Positions 8,701-12,392 of a stretch of DNA of 12,392 nucleotides are shown one piece after another. Position 1 is the first letter of the stretch. Each line of letters opens with the position of its first letter. The DNA comes from Fibrobacter succinogenes (GTDB taxonomy: Bacteria; Fibrobacterota; Fibrobacteria; Fibrobacterales; CADBQJ01), in the NCBI GenBank assembly GCA_902796785.1, contig CADBQJ010000079.1, forward strand, positions 1-12,392, given 5' to 3'. The notes below the pieces were generated by a model, which saw only the letters and a program-made list of their open reading frames with translations, was not told where the DNA came from and ran no database searches. The position numbers were made by a program, and so were the translations under genes.

Positions 8701-10177
8701 CGCCGTCGACGTTGCCGTGCGAGAGCTGCTTGACCGCGAGGTCCCACTGGATCTCGTTCTTGGGGGTTTCGACGTCCTCGACGTAGGCGTCGAGGCGGAT
8801 CGTCGAGAACTTTTCCTTTTCCTTGATCGTCTGGTCGGGGATCGGCTTGACGGCGGGCGCGTCGTTGATCGACTCGACCGAGAAGGTGGCGGTCTGCTCG
8901 GCCTTGCCGCCGCGGCGGTCGGTGACGGTGAAGGTGATGTTCTCCTCGCCGTTCCAGTACTTGTTGGGCGTGGAGATCGTGGCGACGCCGGTGGCCTTGT
9001 CGAAGGCGACCTTCAGGTCCTTGTTGCCGGAGAAGGTCCACTTGAGGTCCTTCGCCTCGTCGTCGACGTCCTTGACCAGCTTGCCCAGGTTGACGGGCTT
9101 GAACTGTTCCTTTTCCTTGATCGACTGCGAGGGGACTTCGGCCAGCTCGGGCTCGTCGTTCACGCCGACCACGGTGTAGACGACCTTCTGCGAGGCGGAG
9201 CCGCCCGCGGCGTCCTTGACGGTCACGGTGAAGGTCTCGGGAGCGCCTTCCCATTCCTCGTTCGGGATCTTGACCTTGAGCGTGCGGCTCTTGGCGTCGA
9301 TCGCGGCCTTGAGGTCCTTGCCGCCGGCCACGGTCCACTTCAGGGATTCGGTTTCGTCGTCGATGTCGGAGACGTAGTCGTCGAGGGAGATTTCGTCGAA
9401 CTCGTTTCCTTCCTCGACCTTCTGGTCGGGGATCTTGGCGAGGACCGGCGGGTCGTTCACCGCGGCCACGGAGAAGAGCGCCTTGGCGGAGGCCTGTTCG
9501 CCGCCGTTGTCGGTGACGTTCAGCTCGACTTCGAAGTCGCCCCACCAGTTGGTGTCGGGGAGGGAGATCTGCAGGTGGCGGCCGCCGTCGATCTTCAGCG
9601 AGGGCTCGCCTTCGGCGCTCTTGCCCTTCACTTCGAGCGAGGCGTCCCACTGCATGTCGGCGGGCTTGTTGTCGATGTCCTCGACCAGCTCGTCCAGCGC
9701 GACGGGGGCGAACTTCTGGCCTTCCTTGATCTTCTGGCCCTTGAAGTTCTTGATCGAGGGCGGGTCGTTCACCGCGTTCACGTTGAAGACGGCCTTTTCG
9801 GAGGCGGAGGCGCCGGAGGGGTCCTTGACCGTGAAGGTCAGCTCTTCCTGGCCGTACCAGTGCTTGTCGGGGACGGCGATCGTCGCCTTGCGGCCGGAGA
9901 CGTTGACCTTCAGCGCCTTGTTGCCGGTCACCGTCCACTGCAGCTCGGTCTTCTTGTTGTCGGGATCGTCGACCACGTCGTCGAGGACGACGGGCTCGAA
10001 CGCGCCGCCTTCCTCGATGTCCTGCCCGGAGAGGCCGGAGATGACCGGCGGTTCGGAAGCGGGGGCGGCGGGCGCGGCGGCGGGAGCCGGCGCGGCGTTC
10101 TGCGCGACGGCGGCGACGGCGACGCACCCCAGAGAGAGGGCGACGACTTTCAGCGTGTTCAGAGAGCGGAACTTCAC
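2768..10177 (-). CDS. Giant exported tandem cadherin/Ig-like repeat protein with Lys-rich C-terminal tail
   Basis: The product has 2469 residues (roughly 260 kDa). Residues 1-25 form a Sec signal peptide: MKFR, a hydrophobic core, then AVA before QNA. A short Ala/Pro linker follows (about 28-43), then 22 degenerate beta-sandwich domains, one canonical bacterial cadherin-like domain and a 45-residue Lys/Ala tail. The domain consensus runs: P-P-V-I, I-x-x-Q-T-I-K-E, F-x-x-I-x-L, V-S-D-P-D-H, L-x-W, G-x-K-x-L-K, P-D-K-x-W-N-G, T-V-T-D-P-E-G, then V-x-S-V-N-D as linker. The DPD and xVND motifs resemble the calcium ligands of cadherin-type domains. No LPXTG, RTX nonapeptides, autotransporter barrel, OmpA domain or enzyme motif is visible. 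The start is GTG, supported by GGGAG at 10185-10189 and by the signal peptide beginning there. It is probably the first gene of a unit with dus and the exonuclease. A long envelope or surface rod or adhesin is likely; ligand and anchoring are unknown. Confidence 0.9.
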   Translation of the reverse strand: MKFRSLNTLKVVALSLGCVAVAAVAQNAAPAPAAAPAAPASEPPVISGLSGQDIEEGGAFEPVVLDDVVDDPDNKKTELQWTVTGNKALKVNVSGRKATIAVPDKHWYGQEELTFTVKDPSGASASEKAVFNVNAVNDPPSIKNFKGQKIKEGQKFAPVALDELVEDIDNKPADMQWDASLEVKGKSAEGEPSLKIDGGRHLQISLPDTNWWGDFEVELNVTDNGGEQASAKALFSVAAVNDPPVLAKIPDQKVEEGNEFDEISLDDYVSDIDDETESLKWTVAGGKDLKAAIDAKSRTLKVKIPNEEWEGAPETFTVTVKDAAGGSASQKVVYTVVGVNDEPELAEVPSQSIKEKEQFKPVNLGKLVKDVDDEAKDLKWTFSGNKDLKVAFDKATGVATISTPNKYWNGEENITFTVTDRRGGKAEQTATFSVESINDAPAVKPIPDQTIKEKEKFSTIRLDAYVEDVETPKNEIQWDLAVKQLSHGNVDGELEAVMDANREVTIKIPDKLWNGSAQVTFTAADADGATASHTSKFTVTSVNDPPVLVKKIADQTIKEKETFREIQLDEYVEDADHAKEQLKWTVTGGKGLKFDIDKDRVARVVIPDPFWNGPAETFTLTVTDPEGAKASQTVRFQVNSINDAPAIKEIAAQTIREGGKFADIDLKQFVSDPDHAFNKLTITTAGLKDLRLKNAGGVLTVTAPDAHWHGSETLTITAADPEGAKATAQVAFAVESVNDAPVISGLKGQKIKEKQAFQPIALDKISKDIDHAYKDLSWEFEVKMLPGSSEGELTVNVDAQRNAVVAVPNKLWHGAADVTFKVTDPDGATAKATERFEVESVNDLPVLKKIPDQSIKEGGQFAEIALDELVSDADHATDKLKWTVTGGKGLKVEIGKDRVARVHVPDAHWNGPAEKFKFVVTDPEGGSASSEALFTVLSVNDPPVLKPIKGQTIKEGGSFADIPLKDLVSDLDHKYNQLTWNLTGLKQIKANFTPASGVVKLVVPGKYWNGEETLKIEVADPEGGKASVEVPLTVESVNNPPELKPIAGQTIKEKGQFKPVQLSTLASDPDHKASELSWDFKVQGAPAPKKGVPSKGDLSVEMGADGNAVVKIPDPQWFGKRTIVFTVTDPDGAKATQSAVFEVTEVNDPPVIKPIAAQTINEGGSFADVNLDEYVSDPDHANSQLKWSIEGGKELKATIDPKSHKLSVKIPSKLWNCKAPENFTLRVTDPAGLSAQAKLSYMVNSINNLPEIKAPKGQTIKEGGEFKPVKLSEIVSDPDHDFGRLKIAVTGNKALKVRISEGNLVVATPDKFWHGEETLTLTATDPEGGSAKAEIPYVVTSVNNPPEINGLKGQTVKEKAPFAVVKLEGLVKDPDHKASELTWDVSLAGKGAAPAKGKKGAKPSAAPCDLQATLTDAHELKVVAPDKFWNGACDLTLTVVDPEGGKASATVPYVVESVNDAPVLKPIAAQTIKEGGQFAAIDLNAAVSDPDHKTSELKWKVEGLKNLKHGLDAKTGKLTVTVPDKQWHGAETLKLTVTDPMGAKAQASVLLTVQEVNDPPVVSDKLKGQTVKEKQAFAPIKLDDFVTDPDNKANQLVWTVSGGKELKATVSPSRVLTVLAPSKYWNGGPETFTLTVKDPAGASATAKLDFTVTSVNDAPEFKPVAGQSIKERGAFKPVPLSTLVNDPDHKKSELKWEFKVSGDAAPAPAPAKGKKGKKGKSEAAPAASGKPNLSVSLDKDGNAAIKVPDPQWNGKRTITFTVTDPEGAKASQSAEFEVVSVNDKPELKQIADQTIDEGGKFAPVKLADYVSDPDNAFGQLKFSFAGLKALKAEVGKDGMLTVSTPDKFWNGSETLKLTVMDPDSAKASVNVKYTVRSVNNPPVIDRKKLKGQKVMEDKPFADIKLDEMVADPDHKTALLKWSISGNKNLKFNLSPARVVKVTPPNGEWAGVETVLLTVVDPEGAKDTATLVFEVVAVNDPPVFKPIAGQKIKEGGKFSAIKLDSYVSDADHKNSELTFVFADRDLAKESSAAPAAPAKGKKGKGAKKAAAPAKAKSYSNGEVVGGIELEFALAADRSVTVKAPNKHWFGKQDVWFVAIDPEGAKASTKVTFDVEAVNDAPEIDRIPEQSVQEGEKFPTIALDDYVDDVDNEKSQLKWSLVRAAKGDPKKSLNMKIDGAKRTLTVATPDKDWNGAETVSLVVKDPGGAADTAKVTFRVMAVNDAPVFAKIPDQTVKGAEDFKPIDLSKFASDVDNNMRQLVWGKKGDAQLKVTIDYNGKATIEKPHRKWAGSETVTFTAKDPSGAVGEAKVKFTVIAVNDPPEANNDYYTTDQDAELRVGADNGVLANDSDPDGDKPKTATVAQQPKNGTLKLASDGSFVYTPKKGYSGDDFFTYNAVDKEKAVSKRPGRVDITIYPGLGDIRSTAPAKSDKKDAKADEKKDDKKKDAKKDSKKAPAKKKAPAKKKGKKK
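2771..2905 (-). other. Lys/Ala-rich C-terminal tail of the giant protein
   Basis: The final 45 residues carry no fold signature. They begin APAKSDKKDAKADEKKDD, where Lys and Asp/Glu are mixed, and end KKAPAKKKAPAKKKGKKK, which is almost purely basic. This occupies the position where an outer-membrane or cell-wall anchor would be expected. In an exported protein such a tail could bind polyanions such as LPS phosphates, acidic polysaccharide or extracellular DNA, or could be a processed extension. None of these can be shown from sequence. Confidence 0.8.
2906..3228 (-). other. Canonical bacterial cadherin-like (tandem-95/Big_9 type) domain ending the array
   Basis: This last domain differs from the 22 before it and matches the classical bacterial pattern. 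It contains NNDYYTTDQD near the start, GVLANDSDPDGD with its acidic calcium-type ligands, GTLKLASDGSFVYTP and GYSGDDFFTYNAVD. It is followed by VDITIYPGLGDI and then the basic tail. It may cap the rod or mediate a distinct contact; that role is inferred. Confidence 0.85.
4011..4103 (-). other. Low-complexity Ala/Pro/Lys/Gly insert in cadherin-like domain 20
   Basis: This is the longest insert. It contains APAAPAKGKKGKGAKK and AAAPAKAK between two beta strands of domain 20. Glu and Ser residues (KESS) flank it on the N-terminal side. It should be a flexible, strongly basic loop protruding from the rod. Its wording matches the C-terminal tail of the same protein. Confidence 0.75.
4987..5077 (-). 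other. Low-complexity insert in cadherin-like domain 17
   Basis: The insert reads SGDAAPAPAPAKGKKGKKG, then KSEAAPAASGK. It sits at the same loop as the inserts in domains 14 and 20. The basic KGKKGKKGK core is flanked by Ala/Pro stretches. The DNA here repeats a CTTGCCCTT unit three times, which is slippage-prone without breaking the frame. Confidence 0.75.
5957..6019 (-). other. Low-complexity insert and cysteine pair in cadherin-like domain 14
   Basis: The insert reads AGKGAAPAKGKKGAKPSAAP. It is followed directly by Cys (APCDLQ); a second Cys lies further on in the same domain (NGACDLTL, near 5880). These are two of only three cysteines in the mature protein, so a disulfide that locks the base of this loop is possible after export. 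Confidence 0.7.
6888..6934 (-). other. Short basic insert in cadherin-like domain 11
   Basis: The insert reads VQGAPAPKKGVPSKGD, at the same loop as in domains 14, 17 and 20 but shorter. Domains 2, 5 and 8 have still shorter, non-repetitive versions (KGKSAEGE, QLSHGNVDGE, MLPGSSEGE). Those look like the ancestral form of the loop. Confidence 0.65.
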
Positions 10178-10184
10178 GATTTTT

Positions 10185-10189
10185 CTCCC
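10185..10189 (-). promoter_or_regulatory. Ribosome-binding site fixing the GTG start of the giant protein
   Basis: On the minus strand GGGAG stands 7 nt before GTG (10175-10177), an ideal Shine-Dalgarno spacing. The codons after this GTG encode a typical signal peptide, and no ATG or other start nearby does so. This site decides the start. Confidence 0.75.
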
Positions 10190-10251
10190 GAAAAAAGCGA
10201 ATGCGCCCCAAAATCCATCGGACCTGGGGTGGGCGAAAACTAGTTATTTAA

Positions 10252-10269
10252 TGGCCTCCCCCGAGGCCA
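10252..10269 (-). terminator. Weak candidate terminator after lolD, next to an AT-rich patch
   Basis: In the 141-nt gap between lolD and the giant gene, TGGCCTC (10252-10258) pairs with GAGGCCA (10263-10269) around a 4-nt loop. On the minus strand the stem is followed by TTAAATAACTAG, not a clean T-run. Termination of the lolD transcript is therefore possible but weak. The same AT-rich stretch (about 10239-10252) is the best place for a promoter of the giant gene, but no convincing -10/-35 pair was found. Elsewhere in the gap only the ribosome-binding site described separately is seen. Confidence 0.35.
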
Positions 10270-10318
10270 CGGGAGCCTCCGGGCGGAGTTGCCGCCTATC
10301 TTGTTTATTTGCAGGGAC

Positions 10319-11041
10319 TTACGAACGTTCCTGGGGCTTCTCGGCCAGGGCCCGCACCTCTTCCGGGGTCTGCAGGCGCCCCTCGTGCATCACCAGCTGG
10401 CGCCCGGCCATGGCGGCCAGGGAGAGGTCGTGGGTCACCACCACGAAGCTCTGCCCGAATTCGCGGTTCAGCCGGACGAACATCTCGTGCAGGTTGGCGG
10501 AATGGCGCTCGTCGAGGTTGCCGGAGGGCTCGTCGGCCAGCACCACCTTGGGCTCGTTCATCAGGGCGCGCGCCACCGCGATGCGCTGCCGTTCGCCGCC
10601 GGAGAGCTCTCCGGGGAGGTGGCGCCGGCGGTCGCCCAGCCCGATGGCCGTCAGGAGCTCGCGCGCCCGGTCGCGGGCCTTGCGCTCGGGGGTCCCGAGG
10701 ATCCGCGCCGGGAGCATGATGTTCTCGAACGCCGTCATCTCGGGCAGCAGGTGGTGGAACTGGAAGACGAAGCCCACCTGGCGCAGGCGGTAGCGGTCCA
10801 GCTCGGCGGCGCCCCCAGCGAAGAGGTCGCGCCCCTCGAACAGGAGCGCGCCGGAGGTGGGATGGTCCAGGGCGCCGAGGATGTTGAGGAAGGTCGACTT
10901 GCCCGAGCCGGAGCTGCCGGTGATGGCCACGAACTCGCCCTCGCGCAGCGCGAAGTCCACGCCCGAGAGGACCTCGAGCTCCTCGCCGGTCTCGTGGAAC
11001 GTGCGGCGGATCCCCCGCGCCTCGAGAAGGGCCTCACTCAT
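10319..11041 (-). CDS. lolD: Lipoprotein-releasing ABC transporter, ATPase subunit LolD
   Basis: This ATPase drives release of outer-membrane lipoproteins from the inner membrane to the periplasmic carrier, in complex with the LolC/E-type permease encoded just upstream. All ABC motifs are intact in 240 residues: Walker A GSSGSGKS (42-49), Q-loop Gln94 in FVFQFHHLLPE, signature LSGGE (146-150), Walker B VVLADEP (166-172), D-loop SGNLD (173-177) and switch His204 in VVVTHD. The FQFHHLLPE.TA.EN stretch after the Q-loop is typical of LolD and related MacB-type ATPases. The ATG overlaps the permease gene by 8 nt, so translation is probably coupled. A G-run (GGGGG near 11052-11056) about 9 nt upstream may serve as ribosome-binding site. 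Its adjacency to a LolC-type permease rather than an FtsX or MacB protein supports the call. Confidence 0.92.
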   Translation of the reverse strand: MSEALLEARGIRRTFHETGEELEVLSGVDFALREGEFVAITGSSGSGKSTFLNILGALDHPTSGALLFEGRDLFAGGAAELDRYRLRQVGFVFQFHHLLPEMTAFENIMLPARILGTPERKARDRARELLTAIGLGDRRRHLPGELSGGERQRIAVARALMNEPKVVLADEPSGNLDERHSANLHEMFVRLNREFGQSFVVVTHDLSLAAMAGRQLVMHEGRLQTPEEVRALAEKPQERS

Positions 11042-12290
11042 GGCGGATCGCCCCCACGGGATCCATCCGGGACGCCTTGACCGCCGGCGGGATGGTCGCC
11101 AGCAGGCAGATGAGGTTGGCCACGACGAAGACCGCGGCCACGTCCTGCCAGAGCACCTTGATCGGGAAGACCGAGACCATGTAGACGTCCGGCGGAAGCT
11201 TGATGAAGCCCCACTTCATCTGGGCCAGGCAGAAGCCGACGCCCGCGGCGCAGCCCAGGACCGAGCCGATCAGGCCGATGAAGCCGCCGACCATCACGAA
11301 GACCTTCATCACGCTGCGCGACGGGACGCCCATGGCGCGGAGGATGCCGATCTCGCGCGTCTTCTCCAGCACGAGCATGATCAGCGAGCTGATGATGTTG
11401 AACGCGGCGACCACGATGATCAGGGTGATCACGCCGCCGAAGAGGAGCTTCTCGATGCTCATCCACTTGATGAGGTTCTTGTTGCGCGCCTTCCAGTCCA
11501 TCGTGTAGAAGGGGTGGCCGAGCTTCTTGCCGACGCGCGCGGCCACGACCTCGGCGTGCCACGGGTCCTTCACCTTGCCCTGGATGCCCGACACGCCGCC
11601 GCCCATCCCCAGCAGCCGCTGCGCCACGCCCAGGTCGACGTAGACGATCGAGGCGTCGTACTCGTACATGCCGCTCTCGAAGATGCCCGACACCGAGCAC
11701 TGGACCATCCTCGGGAGCGCCGACTCGATCCCCATGGCCTCGGGGGTCGCGAAGGTCTGCAGCACCACGGGGTCGCCGATGGTGGCGCGCAGGCGGTCGG
11801 CCAGCTGCACGCCCAGGACGACGGCCGGGCGCTTGACGCCGCCGGGGGCCCACATGGAGTCGAGCGAGTATTCGCCCCACTTCACCTGCTTCGGGAGGTC
11901 GAGCACGTCGCGCGAGAGGCTGTCGACGATGCCGTAGAGCACCACGCCGTCGTTCACGTGCCGCGAGGAGATCCCCACCTTGGTCACCACGAAGGGGGCC
12001 GCGAAGGTCACGTCCTCGTCCTCGAGGATGGCCGCGCGCAGCGAATCCCAGCCGTCGACGGCCTCCATGTGGTACTTCATCGCCTCGAAGTGGGCGTCCT
12101 TGCCCATCATCTGCTTCGTCACCTCGCCCTCGAACCCGTTGATCGCGGAGAGGACGAGGAGGAGCGCCATCGTGCCGATGGCCACGCCGAGCATCGAGAA
12201 GACCGAAATCAGCGAGACGAACAGGCTCTTGCGCTGGGCGCCGAGGTAGCGCCAGGCGATGAGCAGCTCGAAGGGCCGGATCGGTTTCAT
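11034..12290 (-). CDS. lolC: Lipoprotein-releasing system permease, LolC/LolE (LolF-like) family
   Basis: This 418-residue inner-membrane protein has the FtsX/MacB layout. TM1 lies at about 23-49, right after the LolC-type N-terminus PFELLIAWRYLGAQRKS. A large periplasmic domain spans about 50-280. Three further TM segments lie near 284-308, 328-357 and 382-402. The cytoplasmic coupling segment EKTREIGILRAMG (309-321) contacts the ATPase in this family. The protein extracts acylated lipoproteins from the inner membrane using energy from LolD. The ATG is 6 nt after the lysS stop, and GAGGAA at 12300-12305, inside the lysS end, is its ribosome-binding site. Only one permease gene is next to lolD, whereas E. 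coli has lolC and lolE. It may therefore work as a homodimer, as LolF-type permeases are proposed to do, unless a paralogue lies elsewhere. Whether to call it LolC, LolE or LolF cannot be settled from this window. Confidence 0.9.
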   Translation of the reverse strand: MKPIRPFELLIAWRYLGAQRKSLFVSLISVFSMLGVAIGTMALLLVLSAINGFEGEVTKQMMGKDAHFEAMKYHMEAVDGWDSLRAAILEDEDVTFAAPFVVTKVGISSRHVNDGVVLYGIVDSLSRDVLDLPKQVKWGEYSLDSMWAPGGVKRPAVVLGVQLADRLRATIGDPVVLQTFATPEAMGIESALPRMVQCSVSGIFESGMYEYDASIVYVDLGVAQRLLGMGGGVSGIQGKVKDPWHAEVVAARVGKKLGHPFYTMDWKARNKNLIKWMSIEKLLFGGVITLIIVVAAFNIISSLIMLVLEKTREIGILRAMGVPSRSVMKVFVMVGGFIGLIGSVLGCAAGVGFCLAQMKWGFIKLPPDVYMVSVFPIKVLWQDVAAVFVVANLICLLATIPPAVKASRMDPVGAIRHE

Positions 12291-12296
12291 GCGGTT

Positions 12297-12392
12297 CTAT
12301 TCCTCGGGCTTCATCAGCGGGAAGAGCTGCACGTCGCGGATGGTCTGCTGGTTCGTGAGGAGCATGACCATGCGGTCGATGCCGAAGCCCAC
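12297..12392 (-). CDS. lysS: Lysyl-tRNA synthetase (class II), extreme C-terminus
   Basis: Only the last 31 residues are inside the window; the rest lies beyond its right edge. They read [20 protein letters not shown], then [10 protein letters not shown] and a TAG stop. This is class II motif 3 of bacterial LysRS (GIDR..ML, with the ATP-binding Arg) followed by its conserved IRDV..FP.M.P ending. The enzyme charges tRNA-Lys with lysine in the cytoplasm. The stop is 6 nt before the permease start, so lysS, the permease and lolD form one operon read right to left. Confidence 0.93.
   Translation of the reverse strand: MGFGIDRMVMLLTNQQTIRDVQLFPLMKPEE

Larger units (their letters stand above)
3223..10050 (-). 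repeat. Array of 22 tandem cadherin-like domains with a three-domain super-period
   Basis: Linker codons for N-[DN]-x-P recur near plus-strand positions 3223, 3514, 3826, 4243, 4540, 4831, 5208, 5506, 5800, 6147, 6435, 6735, 7062, 7356, 7651, 7963, 8250, 8547, 8862, 9155, 9452 and 9765. Counting from the N-terminus, most units are 285-300 nt. Units 2, 5, 8, 11, 14, 17 and 20 are about 313, 315, 312, 327, 347, 377 and 417 nt. Each has extra residues at the same place, after the Trp of the L-x-W strand. Domains three or six apart share specific wording. Examples are WTVTGGKGLK and KDRVARV in 6 and 9, PDPQW.GKRTI in 11 and 17, and KLKGQ with SP.RV in 16 and 19. The 6/9 DNA copies are offset by exactly 894 nt. 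The pattern suggests growth by duplication of a three-domain block. Confidence 0.88.

Noticed and set aside
3223..10050. Regularly spaced GTCGTTCAC-type blocks that might be taken for a CRISPR array or DNA repeat element.
   Set aside because: They are about 300 nt apart, degenerate at synonymous positions and in frame. They encode the Val-Asn-Asp linker of each domain.
10100..10177. Cys18 in the signal region of the giant protein as a lipobox (SLGC).
   Set aside because: Position -3 is Ser, and the hydrophobic core continues for seven residues after the Cys. An AVA signal peptidase I site follows, so a type I signal peptide fits better.
2739..10211. A minus-strand frame open from 10211 into dus, suggesting a giant Arg-rich fusion to dihydrouridine synthase.
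   Set aside because: The upstream part is an out-of-frame reading of the cadherin-like array, rich in Arg and without domains. Dus has its normal length when started at the GTG at 2736-2738.
2726..10243. A 2505-codon open frame on the plus strand, antisense to the giant gene.
   Set aside because: Its translation is Gly/Val/Leu/Arg-rich with no signal peptide or known domain. The opposite frame has a signal peptide, a ribosome-binding site and clear domain repeats. It is a composition shadow.

Overview
The window is from a GC-rich Gram-negative (diderm) bacterium. Evidence for a diderm is a LolD/LolC-type lipoprotein export operon, a predicted lipoprotein and a Sec signal peptide on a giant exported protein. 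The phylum cannot be fixed from this sequence; Fibrobacterota or a related FCB lineage is only a guess. No RNA gene, CRISPR array, insertion sequence, phage gene or attachment site was found. No gene-free stretch exceeds 300 bases; the longest gaps are 637-795 and 10178-10318.

Left end, plus strand: the C-terminal part of prolyl-tRNA synthetase (proS) ends at 636 and is followed by a strong hairpin terminator. A monocistronic gene (796-1059) encodes a small acidic Ala/Glu/Pro-repeat lipoprotein. It ends at a 20-bp hairpin that can terminate transcription from both sides.

Centre, minus strand: a probable three-gene unit reads right to left. It starts with a 2469-residue exported protein (2768-10177), then a DusA-type tRNA dihydrouridine synthase (1746-2738), then a DnaQ-like DEDDh exonuclease (1157-1759). 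The dus and exonuclease genes overlap by 14 nt, and only 29 nt separate the giant gene from dus. The giant protein has a signal peptide, 22 degenerate cadherin/Ig-like domains of about 97 residues, one canonical bacterial cadherin-like domain and a Lys/Ala tail. The array has a higher-order period of three domains: domains 2, 5, 8, 11, 14, 17 and 20 carry an insert at the same loop. From domain 8 onward each insert is longer and more Ala/Pro/Lys/Gly-rich than the last. This is the most unusual feature of the window.

Right end, minus strand: lysS (C-terminal 31 residues), a LolC/E-family permease and lolD are tightly packed as an operon (6-nt gap, then 8-nt overlap). They supply the inner-membrane machine that releases outer-membrane lipoproteins; the small lipoprotein at 796 would be a natural client. 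The tRNA-related genes (proS, lysS, dus) are housekeeping and show no visible functional link to the giant protein.
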